Positions 16,739 through 26,266 are shown, counted from the stretch's first letter. The stretch: DNA of 64,000 bases from Martinezella calliandrae (GCF_030272695.1 NZ_JARFYN010000021.1:33472-97471); one strand, 5' to 3'. Program-made: numbers and translations. The notes: generated by a model from the sequence alone, not told the origin.

Positions 16739-18040
16739 TCAGCCCTTGTTCGGCAGCAGCATGCAGTTGAAATCTTTGCGCTTCAGCGCAGCGCAGGCGG
16801 AATTCGCGTCGTCGCGGCTGTCGAAGCCGACAAAGCGGGCGCGATAGACCGTGCTGCGGCCTTTTCCGACGGCCTCAGTATAGGGCGAGGCGTTGGCAAG
16901 CGCATCGCCGGCCTTAGACTGCGCTTCGGAGAGTAGGTCCTTGGCGGCCTGCGCCGTCGGGGTGGCTGCGATCTGCACCTGCCAGCGGCCGGCTGTCGCC
17001 GGTTTGCCGGCATTCTGGATTTCATCCATTGCCATCGGCCGATCCACCGGCACGGTCACATTTGTCGTGGCGGCATAGGCGAGCGGGGTTTGCGAGGGGG
17101 TGAATTCGGCGTGTTTGCGTGTCGTGGCCGTGCGCGCCGTTGCCGTGGTTTGCGCATCGACATTGACGGCAACGTCGTTCGCCGCCGAAGCGACTTCAAC
17201 CTGCTTTGTACCGCCGACGCTGGCGACGAGGCGCGATGAGGCGGCCGGAGTAGCTTTCGGCACGTAACGATTGAGAAGCGAGGCCATGAATGCATCGCGG
17301 CCGCGGGCAGTCGCACCACCCATCACCACGCCGATGACGCGGCGGTTGCCTTGGCGCACGGCGCTGACGATGTTGAAACCGGACGCATTGGTGTAGCCGG
17401 TCTTGATACCGTCCATGCCCTCATAGCGATACATCAGATTATTATGGCCACGAATACGGCTGCCGCGATAGGTGAAGCCCGACTGCGAGAACAGCCTGTA
17501 TTCCTGAGGATAGTTGTTGATGAGCGCAACGGCGAGCGTCGACATGTCGCGCGCGGTCGTCACCTGCTCCGTGCTCGGCAAGCCAGAGGGGTTGGTGAAG
17601 ACGGTGCGACGCATCCCGAGTTCGCGCGCCTTCTGCGTCATGATGCGAGCGAAGCCGCTTTCGCTGCCGCCCAGCGCTTCGCCCATGGCGGTGGCGGCGT
17701 CGTTGGCGGACTTGATGATCATGCCGTCGACGGCATCCCGGACGGTGAGAGTGCTGCCCGGCTTCAAACCGAGCCTGGTCGGAGGCTTGGCCGCGGCGTT
17801 ACGCGACACCGGTATCGCGCTGTTCCAGCTGAGCTTGCCGCGATGAATCGCCTCGAAAGTCAGGTACAGCGTCATCATCTTGGTCAGCGAGGCGGGATGA
17901 TTGAGATCATCGGCATTGTCCGAAGCGAGAACCTTACCGGACTTCGCATCCATGATGAAATAGGCGCTGCCCGCAAAGCTCGCCACAGGTGCGCCCAATA
18001 GCAAGACGGCCGCAGAAAGGGCCATCAAAAGTTTTTTCAT
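16739..18040 (-). CDS. D-alanyl-D-alanine carboxypeptidase (PBP5/6 family) with C-terminal SPOR domain
   Basis: A 433-residue periplasmic low-molecular-weight penicillin-binding protein that trims peptidoglycan pentapeptides. A signal peptide starts at ATG 18040 (MKKLLMALSAAVLLLGAPVA). The serine peptidase motifs are present in order: Ser51 in ASLTK, SAN in MIIKSANDAATAMG, and KTG in DGIKTGYTNASG. The last about 75 residues (WQVQIAATPTAQAAKDLL through RARFVGFDSRDDANSACAAL) form a SPOR domain that binds denuded glycans at the division site. The combination is common in rhizobia. Confidence 0.92.
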   Translation of the reverse strand: MKKLLMALSAAVLLLGAPVASFAGSAYFIMDAKSGKVLASDNADDLNHPASLTKMMTLYLTFEAIHRGKLSWNSAIPVSRNAAAKPPTRLGLKPGSTLTVRDAVDGMIIKSANDAATAMGEALGGSESGFARIMTQKARELGMRRTVFTNPSGLPSTEQVTTARDMSTLAVALINNYPQEYRLFSQSGFTYRGSRIRGHNNLMYRYEGMDGIKTGYTNASGFNIVSAVRQGNRRVIGVVMGGATARGRDAFMASLLNRYVPKATPAASSRLVASVGGTKQVEVASAANDVAVNVDAQTTATARTATTRKHAEFTPSQTPLAYAATTNVTVPVDRPMAMDEIQNAGKPATAGRWQVQIAATPTAQAAKDLLSEAQSKAGDALANASPYTEAVGKGRSTVYRARFVGFDSRDDANSACAALKRKDFNCMLLPNKG

Positions 18041-18268
18041 AATCGTCCCCAACCGAAACAAATGCCAATACACCGCATCAAACCGTTGTGCGCTTTTGCG
18101 ACAAAAGCCTGATTTCGGTGCGATATTGAGGCAACACCCTCGATAGATTTCCAATTTTGCCTTTGCTGGTAAAATAACGGTTAACACATTGAAAAGATGG
18201 TGTGGATTTAGCAAGACTTAACGGCGAATGGGCTACAGCATGGGCATTTGGCAACCGGGTCAATTCCC

Positions 18269-19315
18269 ATGGAACAGGGCATAAGAATCCGTCTCAAGCG
18301 CGCCGCAATTTCCGGCGGACTGGAAACCGCTGCAATTCTGAAAAGCCTCGGCCTGATGCGGGACGTCGCCGGCCTCGGCGCCATCTTTACCCTGCATCAT
18401 GTCCGTCCTCCCTTGCGCCGAACCTTTGCCCCAAACGCACATCTGGAAATTTCGCCCGAATTCCTCGACCGCGTCATCAAAAGGCTGAAGCGGGACGGTT
18501 ATGAATTCATTGCTATCGATGCGTTGCCGGAACGTATCGCAAATGATCGCAACAAGCCACCCTTTGCTATTTTCACACTTGATGACGGCAATCGGGATAA
18601 TCTCGACCACGCACTGCCGGTCTTTTCCCGCCACAGCGCGCCCTTCACCGTCTTTGTCGCCCAGGGGCTGTCGGAGCGGACCCACAGCATATGGTGGGAG
18701 ACCCTGGCCGACCTGCTCAATCGGCTGAACCGCGTGACCTTTGATTTCGGCGGGGGTGCGGAGAGTTTCGACCTCGACAAAGCCAGCCAACGACAAGCCG
18801 TGTTTGCCCGATTCGCTGCCTACGTTCATGGCCAAGAGGAGATGGAAGCCGTCGCGCGGATCGACGAGCTGGCTCGAAAGAACGGCCTCGAGCCACTCGA
18901 TCTCGTGCGTGCATCCATCATGGACCGGGATGAACTGAAGCAGCTTATCCGTCACCCCCTCGCCTCGCTTGGGGCACATACGGTCAGCCACCGGGCGCTC
19001 GCACGGCTGCCGGAGGCGGAAGCAGCGGCAGAGATGGCATTGTCTGCGGATTATATTGCCGACATCACCGGCCGGCGACCGGCTACGATCGCCTATCCCT
19101 ACGGCACTGCCGATGCGGTCTCCCCCCGCGAAGCGAGGCTTGCGGCGGAACTCGGGTTTTCCGTCGGGGTGACGACCCGGCCTGGAACGATCGGAGCGGT
19201 AAATGCCGCCACGATCACGCATCTGCCGCGGCTGTCGCTGAACGGCCATTACCAGAAGGCGCGGTACGCCACAGCACTCGCGTCCGGCATTCCCATGCGG
19301 CTGATGGGACACTAA
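18269..19315 (+). CDS. Polysaccharide deacetylase family protein
   Basis: A 348-residue carbohydrate esterase family 4 (NodB-type) protein. The metal-site motif appears as FTLDDGNRDN (variant of TFDDG) and the His pair as LGAHTVSHRAL (HxxxH). A late PATIAYPYGTAD segment corresponds to the substrate-binding motif. No signal peptide is evident from ATG 18269, so a cytoplasmic or polysaccharide-pathway role is possible. Substrate is unknown. Monocistronic between divergent dacC-like and convergent pdxH genes. Confidence 0.85.
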   Translation: MEQGIRIRLKRAAISGGLETAAILKSLGLMRDVAGLGAIFTLHHVRPPLRRTFAPNAHLEISPEFLDRVIKRLKRDGYEFIAIDALPERIANDRNKPPFAIFTLDDGNRDNLDHALPVFSRHSAPFTVFVAQGLSERTHSIWWETLADLLNRLNRVTFDFGGGAESFDLDKASQRQAVFARFAAYVHGQEEMEAVARIDELARKNGLEPLDLVRASIMDRDELKQLIRHPLASLGAHTVSHRALARLPEAEAAAEMALSADYIADITGRRPATIAYPYGTADAVSPREARLAAELGFSVGVTTRPGTIGAVNAATITHLPRLSLNGHYQKARYATALASGIPMRLMGH

Positions 19316-19415
19316 AGCGCATCGCGATCCCCGGGATTCGCCTCTTGCGCTTTAGGCTATTCATTTTGCGCATATCCTTATCGCAAAACCGCTGCGCACT
19401 TTTGGGCGACATACC
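19314..19415. repeat. Rhizobial intergenic mosaic-type repeat
   Basis: A 40-base palindromic unit (AAAGCGC at 19314-19320, GCGCTTT at 19347-19353, with CCCGGG in the middle) is followed by a block TTTGCGCATATCCTTATCGC...CGCTGCGCACTTTTGGGCGAC. That wording recurs in many Rhizobium intergenic regions (RIME-like). It lies between convergent genes and may also act as a transcription end. Confidence 0.55.
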
Positions 19416-19431
19416 GTAGGCGTCGGCATAG

Positions 19432-20052
19432 TTACGGATACATTCGCACCTTTTCCCAGGCACCTTCCGGCATGTCGCGGCGGAATTCGACACGGTCGTG
19501 CAGGCGGAACTGGCGATCATGCCAGAATTCGATCGACAACGGACGGATGCGGAAGCCGGACCAGTAGGGCGGGCGCGGAATATCGCCGATGGCGTAGCGG
19601 GCGGTATATTCGGCAACCGCCTTTTCCAGTGCAAAGCGGCCCTCGAGCGGGCGCGACTGTTTCGACGCCCATGCGCCGATGCGACTGCCGCGGGCGCGCG
19701 TCCTGAAATAATCGTCGGCTTCCTTGTCGCTCACCACTTCAACCAAGCCGCGCAGCCTGACCTGCCGGCGCAGCGATTTCCAGTGGAAGCACATGGCGGC
19801 TTTCTTTTGGGAAAGAATTTCTTGGCCTTTCTGGCTTTCGAAATTTGTATAGAATACGAATCCGTCGCTATCGAAACCTTTCAGAAGAACCATGCGGACA
19901 TTTGGCAATCCATCCTTATCGACCGTTGCCAAGGCAACCGCATTCGGATCGTTCGGCTCTGTGGCTTCGGCCTCGCGCAGCCAGGTAGCAAAAAGCTTGA
20001 AGGGCTCGTTCTGTTCGGTGAAGTCACCGCTTGTTAACTCGTTTTCCGACAT
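19432..20052 (-). CDS. pdxH: Pyridoxamine 5'-phosphate oxidase
   Basis: A 206-residue FMN enzyme making pyridoxal phosphate from pyridoxine or pyridoxamine phosphate. Diagnostic segments are LATVDKDGLPNVRMVLLKGFD, FYTNFESQKGQEI, AAMCFHWKSLRRQVRLRG and the C-terminal WSGFRIRPLSIEFWHD..RLHDR motif. Length is typical. The ATG at 20052 fits the family start. Confidence 0.96.
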   Translation of the reverse strand: MSENELTSGDFTEQNEPFKLFATWLREAEATEPNDPNAVALATVDKDGLPNVRMVLLKGFDSDGFVFYTNFESQKGQEILSQKKAAMCFHWKSLRRQVRLRGLVEVVSDKEADDYFRTRARGSRIGAWASKQSRPLEGRFALEKAVAEYTARYAIGDIPRPPYWSGFRIRPLSIEFWHDRQFRLHDRVEFRRDMPEGAWEKVRMYP

Positions 20053-20115
20053 ATTAGCTCAAATTCTCCGCATTTCCTAAAAACCGCCAGCCCCAACACT
20101 GGCCAAGATACTCAG

Positions 20116-20574
20116 GTGGAAGTCATAGCAAAGTCGACCGTTCATACAAAGCGCAAGCTTGCAAAAGGCGCGACGATGGTGATTGCCATTTTCTCCCTTT
20201 TCTCCCTTGGCGGCTGCGTCGGCGGCGGCATGGACACGCTGAGTTCAGCGAAGGTGGACCGCAGCGTTTCGACTGGCACCGTCCCGACCGCTCCTGTGAC
20301 TGCCGACAGCGTCTCGGACGAGACTACCGTGCGCAATGCCGTGACTTCGGCAGATCTCAACAAGCTGAATGGACAGCCCGTGCCCTGGGCGAATGCCTCG
20401 ACGGGAAGCGCCGGCGTCATCGACACCATCGTTGAAAACAACACTTCGGGACAAGTTTGCCGTCAGTTCCGCACGACCCGCCACTCTTATGACGGTATCG
20501 CCAATTTCTTCGGCAAGACTTGCCTTCTCAGTGACGGCGAATGGCAATTGCTGAGCTTCCAACAGGCCGGCTGA
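20116..20574 (+). CDS. Small surface lipoprotein (RT0821/Lpp0805-like)
   Basis: A 152-residue protein with a basic N-terminus (THTKRKLAK-like), a hydrophobic stretch and a lipobox LGGC, so it is probably a lipoprotein anchored in the envelope. The C-terminal half, with CRQFRTTRHSYDGIANFFGKTCLL and DGEWQLL, resembles surface-antigen proteins of the RT0821/Lpp0805 type. The start is uncertain: GTG at 20116 gives a longer signal, while ATG at 20176 gives a very short one. Confidence 0.65.
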   Translation: MEVIAKSTVHTKRKLAKGATMVIAIFSLFSLGGCVGGGMDTLSSAKVDRSVSTGTVPTAPVTADSVSDETTVRNAVTSADLNKLNGQPVPWANASTGSAGVIDTIVENNTSGQVCRQFRTTRHSYDGIANFFGKTCLLSDGEWQLLSFQQAG

Positions 20575-20589
20575 TCGCCGCCCCATTTC

Positions 20590-22113
20590 TTATCTCAGCG
20601 TCGAAAGCGGCCCAATAAGCGTACCCGCCGCAATGCCATCCGCAAGCGCGTAGATATCGTTACTGGGAGAACGGTCAACCTCAAGCGGCGGGACGATCGA
20701 GCGGACTGCAGCAAAAAGAGCCTTTGTCCCCTCACCCAACTCCATCGCACCGCGCAGATCGATGGCGCGAGCTGCCACGATCAGCTCGATGGCGGTCAGA
20801 TATCGAAGCTTCTCCATCAGCCGTCCGGTCTTGTCGACCACCGACATGGCGAGCGAGGCATAATCCTCGACACGATCGGCGACCGGCGTCACTGCAAAAG
20901 GCATGGGCATCGCCAGGTGGCCGATCTCCGCGGTCAGCGCTGCGACGGTCTTTTGCAGCGCGCCAAAGCCGTTGGCGCCGGCACTGTCCGGGGCAAGAAA
21001 ACGCGGCAAATCCGAGAAGCCCGGCGACAGAAGCTTCATGATCCGCTCAGCCGTCATGGCGGCCAGACGCGCGAGCGCCAGCGTCAAGGTGTCGAAGGCC
21101 AGGACCATATGGGTCGGATCGAAATTGCCGGTCGGCAATACGACGTCTTCGGCGGCAAGGACCGATGGATTGTCATCGCCCGAGCGCAGCTCCAGCTCGG
21201 TAGCGGCCCATGCTCCTCTCAACGCGTGTAACGCGGCGCCGGAGACCGATGGCACGCAGCGGAGGCTGAGCGGGTCCTGAAGACGCCGGGCGGCACCCGG
21301 TTTTGTAAGATCGCCCCCTTCAAGAAGCGATCGGATCGCGGCTGCGACATCGCCCTGGCCGGGGCCGGGCCGCAAGCGGCTCGCCAAGGGATCGAGTGGA
21401 TCAAGGCAGGCGCGAAAACCTTCATAGGACAGCGCGACTGCGCCGATATGCGCAGCGAAAACGCGTCTGGTGTCCTGCAGCAGCAGGCAGCCGAGACCGA
21501 CGGACGCGGCGTTGGAAGAGATCAGCGACAGTCCATCCTTGATGCCGAAGGGCGGCTGCACGAGACCGGCAGCCGCCAATGCGTCGGCGCCGGAGACCTC
21601 GCGGCCATCCGCGAGGATGGCTGTGCCTTCGCCCACCAATACCAAGGCAACATGGGCGAGCGGCGGAAGATCCGCCTCGCCGATCGAGCCGGTCATCGGC
21701 ACCTTTGGATAAACGGCGCGATTGAGCATGCCAACAAGCGCTTGCGCCATCTCAGGCGACACACCTGAATAGCCGAGGCAGAAGCGGGCAAGACGCGCCG
21801 CCATCATCGCCCGGACCTCGTCCGTTTCGGCAAAACGCCCGACGCCGACGGCGCGGGGGCGCGGAATGCGGTGTTGTCCGGAATCATTCGTGAGATCGAG
21901 GCGGGTGTCCACCGCAGCGCCCAAGCCGGTGCTCACTCCATAGATCGCCTTGCCCTCGCCGGCATGGCGGACGAGACAGGCGTAGGCGGCCTCGATGCCG
22001 GCGATCGCATCGGCACCGATCGTGACCTCAGCGCCATCGCGAGCGACGGCGCAGATGGCATCAATATCCGCGCCCAACGCATCAAAGATTACGCTTTTAA
22101 CGCCCACATCCAT
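20590..22113 (-). CDS. Histidine/phenylalanine ammonia-lyase family homologue lacking the MIO triad
   Basis: A 507-residue protein with the full aromatic ammonia-lyase fold: AIYGVSTGLG (residues about 57-65, equivalent to YGVNTGFG), multiple long helices and NFDPTHMVLAFDTLTLALARL. The Ala-Ser-Gly triad that cyclises into the MIO electrophile is absent: residues 142-154 read GSIGEADLPPLAH where active enzymes have GSVGASGDLAPLAH. The second catalytic Tyr is also replaced (QDPLSLRC instead of QDxYSxRC). Classical MIO-dependent deamination is therefore not expected. The ornithine cyclodeaminase homologue 29 bases upstream is probably in the same operon. Function unknown. Confidence 0.85.
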   Translation of the reverse strand: MDVGVKSVIFDALGADIDAICAVARDGAEVTIGADAIAGIEAAYACLVRHAGEGKAIYGVSTGLGAAVDTRLDLTNDSGQHRIPRPRAVGVGRFAETDEVRAMMAARLARFCLGYSGVSPEMAQALVGMLNRAVYPKVPMTGSIGEADLPPLAHVALVLVGEGTAILADGREVSGADALAAAGLVQPPFGIKDGLSLISSNAASVGLGCLLLQDTRRVFAAHIGAVALSYEGFRACLDPLDPLASRLRPGPGQGDVAAAIRSLLEGGDLTKPGAARRLQDPLSLRCVPSVSGAALHALRGAWAATELELRSGDDNPSVLAAEDVVLPTGNFDPTHMVLAFDTLTLALARLAAMTAERIMKLLSPGFSDLPRFLAPDSAGANGFGALQKTVAALTAEIGHLAMPMPFAVTPVADRVEDYASLAMSVVDKTGRLMEKLRYLTAIELIVAARAIDLRGAMELGEGTKALFAAVRSIVPPLEVDRSPSNDIYALADGIAAGTLIGPLSTLR

Positions 22114-22142
22114 CCGTCTGTCCGTTTCTCAAACCGTCCGAT

Positions 22143-23192
22143 TCAGGCGAATCGCAGGCGCTGGCCGATGTTCATCCGCTTCGCCTTGTCGACCATGGCC
22201 GCACCCAACGCAACATCTGTCGTGCTGAGGCCGCGATGCCAAAAGAGGATAGTCTCCTCTTCGCTCTCGCGGCCGGGCCGTGCACCGCAGACGATCTGAC
22301 CGATTTCGGCATGCAGCGTCTCCGCCGTCACCTTGCCTTCGTCGACGTGCCGGCGCAATGCGCCATACAGACGCCCGGGACCGCACTGGCCCCAATCGTC
22401 GACGACGACCTTGTCCATGATATCGGTCAGGTCGAATTCCAGCGCGCTCATCGTCCCATAGGGAACGACGAAGGCACCCTTCTTAACCCAGCTCGTCTTG
22501 AAGAGCGGCGTCGGTTCCGGCAGGCGGCTGGCCTCGACCATGATGTCGGCGCCTTTCAGACAGTCTTCCCAGTTATCTGTGACGGTGATCTTCTTGCCGA
22601 GGTCGTTTTCCAGCCGCGCAGCAAACGCGTCGCGGCTTTCGGGGCGGCGGGAATGGACGCGGATTTCCTCGAAATCGAAGAGATGGTCGAGCAGGCGGAC
22701 ATTCCAATAGGCAGTGCCGCGAGCCCCGATATGGCCGAGCACCTTGCTGTCCTTGCTGGCGAGATGGCGCGCGCCGATGGCGGTGACGGCGCCTGTGCGC
22801 ATATCGGTGATGGCGGTGGCATCTACGATCGCCTTCGGCATGCCGGTGCGCGGATCGAAAAGGTTGAGCACGGCCATTTCGGAAGGAAGGCCCTGCTTGT
22901 AGTTATCAACGAAATCGCCGACCACTTTGACACCGGCATAATCCAGCGGCTTTACATAGCCGCGCAGAACATTGAAATGCCCCTTGTCGGAGCTTTCGGG
23001 CACGAGATGCACGCGCGGCTCGATCACCGTTTCGCCGCGTCCCTGGGCATCCAACGCCTTGCTGACGGCATCGAGGATTTCGTCATTGGTCAACGCCAGC
23101 TCCTTGGCATCGATGGCGTTCAGATAGTCAATCCAAATTTCCTGCATGGAATGCCGAGCCTCTTCCGCTTGTCGCTGCGTTCGTGTCATCAT
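22143..23192 (-). CDS. Ornithine cyclodeaminase/mu-crystallin family protein
   Basis: A 349-residue NAD(P)-binding protein of the cyclodeaminase/mu-crystallin/ketimine reductase family. Family features are KVVGDFVDNYKQGLPSEMAV, AITDMRTGAVTAIGARHLA and the Rossmann segment KVLGHIGARGTAYWNVRLL. The nucleotide loop reads GxxGARGTA, similar to GTGxQA in typical members. Some databases label close relatives as tyramine oxidase subunit B, a name of uncertain meaning. It is followed by the MIO-less ammonia-lyase homologue, suggesting a two-gene operon that handles an amine, imine or cyclic amino acid. Confidence 0.88.
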   Translation of the reverse strand: MMTRTQRQAEEARHSMQEIWIDYLNAIDAKELALTNDEILDAVSKALDAQGRGETVIEPRVHLVPESSDKGHFNVLRGYVKPLDYAGVKVVGDFVDNYKQGLPSEMAVLNLFDPRTGMPKAIVDATAITDMRTGAVTAIGARHLASKDSKVLGHIGARGTAYWNVRLLDHLFDFEEIRVHSRRPESRDAFAARLENDLGKKITVTDNWEDCLKGADIMVEASRLPEPTPLFKTSWVKKGAFVVPYGTMSALEFDLTDIMDKVVVDDWGQCGPGRLYGALRRHVDEGKVTAETLHAEIGQIVCGARPGRESEEETILFWHRGLSTTDVALGAAMVDKAKRMNIGQRLRFA

Positions 23193-23501
23193 GAAACGAT
23201 TTGTCTATACTTATTGTCAAGATGAATCCTGCTTGGAACCGCGCCGCCAGCCGTAGGCCGGGCCGGCGCCCACCCAATATTTCGCACCAAAGCTTAGCGA
23301 ACGGCTAACCATTGCGGCAGATCGGGCAGACACGGCGAGCCGGCGTAACAACTGGTTAGCACCTGCTCCCCCAGGATCACCCCATATGCGCGTCAATCAT
23401 TCTTGCTTCCAGCAAGGATGCGGCGCGATCCATGTCTTGTTTCATTCTTTTGGGGTGCCACAACGAGGCCGGGCACGCCCATCAAAACGGTGGTTATAAC
23501 G
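23193..23501. other. 309-base intergenic region between divergent genes
   Basis: The region between the cyclodeaminase homologue (minus) and the dnaJ-like gene (plus) should hold both promoters. The part next to the minus gene is AT-richer (TTGTCTATACTTATTGTCAA). I see no convincing RNA gene or small coding sequence; the frame ahead of the dnaJ-like ATG is open but not protein-like. Confidence 0.4.
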
Positions 23502-24680
23502 ATGCGCGATCCTTATAAGGTGCTTGGCGTAAAGAGGGATGCTGGGGCAGACGAAATCAAGGCGGCGTGGCGCAACCTCGCCAAAGCCGTGCATCCAGAC
23601 CATAACATCGGCGATCCCACGGCAACCGAGCGGTTTGCCGAAATCGGCCGTGCCTATGAGACGCTGAAGGACCCGCAGAAGCGCAGCCGCTACGACCAGG
23701 TGGCTCGCATGGCCGAAGCAAGTGGTCAAAGCAAAGAACAGACCATCATGCAGCAGCGCCAGGCGGCTCGCGAAGCGGCTGAGCGTTCCAAGGCCGCGCG
23801 CGCCAACGCGGAAAAAATACTGGAAGAGCTCGCCCGCGCCAATGCCCAGAAGGCGCAGAAGGCTGCGTCGGCCGCCAACCCGCAGGCAGCTACTGGTGCC
23901 ACCGCATCCGAGTCACCCGAGGATATGGTCGAGCGCATATTCGGCGCCAAGGCCGCCGCCCGCCCGACACCAAACCCGGCCGCGACCGAAGCCGGCGCCG
24001 GAGAGGCAGGCAAGCAGCAAGAGCCAAATGGCGTCGAGGCCGGCGAAACCTTCGCCGACGAGGAGCAGCTTGCAACCGGGACCGGCCCGAGCGCCTTCCG
24101 CTCGCGCTTCGGCATCCTCGGCTCGCTCGTACGCCGCATCACCGGCAGCACTACGCAGGATAAGGCGCCGGAAAAGACACCGGAGATCGCGGCCGAAGCG
24201 ACTGTCACCCTAGACGATATGCTTAAGGGGCATTGGATCACTGTTCCGCTCTCCGACGGACGGGAGGCTCGCTTCCAAGCGACGACGGATATCAGCAATG
24301 GTCAGGTCGTGCATCTGAAGGGCCAGGGGCTGAAACTGCAGGGCATGCAGCGTGGCGATGTCGCGATCACTATTCACCTCTCCACCGACAGCCGTTTCAC
24401 CCTTGATGGCTTCGACGTCCGCACGACGCATCCCGTGACCATTGAAAATGCGGTGCTCGGCTATGAGACAACCGTCGAGGGATTAAACGGTCCGGTCAAG
24501 CTTACTGTCCCCGCGTGGTCCGGTTCGGATCAGGTCATCCGAATCTCCGGCGAAGGATTACCTAACGGACATGGCGGGAAGGGCGATCTCGTGGTGGAAT
24601 TGCGCTTGATGCTGTGGGAAAAACCGGATGATAAAGTTACCGATTTGATGCGCAGCATGCGCGAGGGCTTTTTTCTGTGA
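23502..24680 (+). CDS. DnaJ-family co-chaperone (CbpA-like, no zinc finger)
   Basis: A 392-residue J-domain protein. The J domain occupies residues 1-70, with MRDPYKVLGVKRDAGADEIK and the HPD tripeptide in KAVHPDHN. A long Ala/Glu-rich linker follows (about residues 75-225). The C-terminal substrate-binding domains of DnaJ/CbpA type follow (VTLDDMLKGHWITVPL, THPVTIENAVLGYETTVEGL, ISGEGLPNGHGGKGDL). The cysteine-rich zinc domain of canonical DnaJ is missing, so it is CbpA-like, working with DnaK. ATG at 23502 begins exactly at the J domain. Confidence 0.9.
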   Translation: MRDPYKVLGVKRDAGADEIKAAWRNLAKAVHPDHNIGDPTATERFAEIGRAYETLKDPQKRSRYDQVARMAEASGQSKEQTIMQQRQAAREAAERSKAARANAEKILEELARANAQKAQKAASAANPQAATGATASESPEDMVERIFGAKAAARPTPNPAATEAGAGEAGKQQEPNGVEAGETFADEEQLATGTGPSAFRSRFGILGSLVRRITGSTTQDKAPEKTPEIAAEATVTLDDMLKGHWITVPLSDGREARFQATTDISNGQVVHLKGQGLKLQGMQRGDVAITIHLSTDSRFTLDGFDVRTTHPVTIENAVLGYETTVEGLNGPVKLTVPAWSGSDQVIRISGEGLPNGHGGKGDLVVELRLMLWEKPDDKVTDLMRSMREGFFL

Positions 24681-24801
24681 AATTTCAGTGACAACCGCAC
24701 CCTTTGTTACGATCCCTAACAGTTGATGATCTTTCCGATGCTTGAACCGGGGATCGGCCTATGCCATAGGCAGGATCATTCGAAGTTCAAGGGAGCAGAA
24801 T

Positions 24802-25620
24802 ATGGCTCAAGCCACTGGCCTCATGGCAGGCAAGCGCGGCGTCATCCTCGGCGTTGCAAACAACCGTTCCATAGCGTGGGGTATTGCCAAGGCCTGTTCG
24901 GAAGCCGGTGCCGAAATCGCGTTGACGTGGCAGGGCGACGCCTTAAAGAAGCGCGTCGAACCGCTCGCCCAGGAACTTGGCGCCTTCATGGCGGGCCATT
25001 GCGATGTTACCGAACCCGCGACGATCGACGCCGTCATCGACACGTTGGAAGCGAAATGGGGCAAGATCGATTTCGTCGTACATGCCATCGCCTTCTCCGA
25101 CAAGGATGAGCTGACCGGCCGTTACGTCGACACCAGCCGCGATAATTTCGCCCGCACGATGGACATCTCTGTCTATTCGCTGATCGCCGTTGCCCAGCGC
25201 GCCGAGCGCATCATGAACGACGGTGGCTCGATGATTACGCTGACCTATTATGGCGCAGAAAAGGTCATGCCGAATTACAATGTCATGGGCGTCGCCAAGG
25301 CCGCGCTCGAAGCGAGCGTGCGCTACCTCGCCGTCGACCTCGGCGGTCGCGGCATTCGTGTCAATGCGATCTCAGCTGGCCCGATCAAGACTCTCGCTGC
25401 CGCTGGCATCGGCGACTTCCGCTACATCCTGAAATGGAACGAATATAACGCGCCGCTGAAGCGCACCGTTTCGATCGACGAGGTCGGCAACTCTGCGCTT
25501 TATCTTCTCTCCGATCTTTCCACCGCCGTTACCGGCGAAGTGCACCATGTCGATTCTGGCTACCACGCCATCGGCATGAAGGCCGTCGACGCGCCCGACA
25601 TCGCCGTTGTCAAGGACTGA
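24802..25620 (+). CDS. fabI: Enoyl-[acyl-carrier-protein] reductase (NADH)
   Basis: A 272-residue short-chain dehydrogenase catalysing the last step of fatty-acid elongation. The nucleotide-binding segment is KRGVILGVANNRSIAWGIAK, typical of FabI. The catalytic Tyr and Lys lie in NYNVMGVAKAALE (Y-x6-K), and RVNAISAGPIKTLAA is diagnostic. ATG at 24802 has a GGGAGCAG ribosome-binding site. A histidine phosphatase gene follows after 18 bases and is probably cotranscribed. Confidence 0.97.
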   Translation: MAQATGLMAGKRGVILGVANNRSIAWGIAKACSEAGAEIALTWQGDALKKRVEPLAQELGAFMAGHCDVTEPATIDAVIDTLEAKWGKIDFVVHAIAFSDKDELTGRYVDTSRDNFARTMDISVYSLIAVAQRAERIMNDGGSMITLTYYGAEKVMPNYNVMGVAKAALEASVRYLAVDLGGRGIRVNAISAGPIKTLAAAGIGDFRYILKWNEYNAPLKRTVSIDEVGNSALYLLSDLSTAVTGEVHHVDSGYHAIGMKAVDAPDIAVVKD

Positions 25621-25638
25621 TCAACAGGAAATCTGACC

Positions 25639-26235
25639 GTGCCGCCCATCATCTATGTGATACGCCACGGTCAGACGGACTGGAATGCCGAGCGCCGGCT
25701 GCAGGGGCAAAAGGACATCGATCTCAATGTCATCGGCCGCGCGCAGGCGCGGCAGAATGGTGTTGAACTCGGCGAAATCCTCGCTTTCGAAAACCAGCCT
25801 TTCGATTTCGTCGCAAGCCCGCTGAGGCGAACGCGCGAGACCATGGAGATCGTACGCGAAGCCATGGGACTGGCGCCAAAGGACTACCATACCGACGAAC
25901 GGCTGGTCGAAGTCTCCTTCGGCGCCTGGGAAGGCTTTACCATCAAGGAATTGAAGGCGACCGAGGCCGAACGCCTCGCCGAGCGCAATGCCGGCAAATG
26001 GGATTTCATCCCTCCAGGCGAAGATGCGGAGAGTTATGAAATACTCTCCTGGCGCGTCGGCTCGTGGCTGACTTCGGTTGATCGGCCGACCGTCTGCGTC
26101 ACCCATGGCGGCGTGATCCGCTCGCTGTTCCGGCTGATCGGCGATGTCTCGAAGGAAGATGCTGCCGAAGCGGAAATCCCGCAGGACCGGATCTTGAAGA
26201 TCGATCCTCAGCAGAGAATCATCGGCTGGGTATAA
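25639..26235 (+). CDS. Histidine phosphatase (phosphoglycerate-mutase-like) family protein
   Basis: A 198-residue phosphohistidine enzyme. The catalytic motif is IRHGQTDWNAER (His10), with conserved SPLRRTRETMEI, EVSFGAWEGFT and VTHGGVIRSLFR carrying the second His. It starts at a GTG at 25639. Substrate is unknown; similar proteins act on small phosphorylated metabolites. Located directly downstream of fabI. Confidence 0.88.
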   Translation: MPPIIYVIRHGQTDWNAERRLQGQKDIDLNVIGRAQARQNGVELGEILAFENQPFDFVASPLRRTRETMEIVREAMGLAPKDYHTDERLVEVSFGAWEGFTIKELKATEAERLAERNAGKWDFIPPGEDAESYEILSWRVGSWLTSVDRPTVCVTHGGVIRSLFRLIGDVSKEDAAEAEIPQDRILKIDPQQRIIGWV

Positions 26236-26266
26236 GAACGCGCCAGTCTGCAACGGCGTCCAATTC

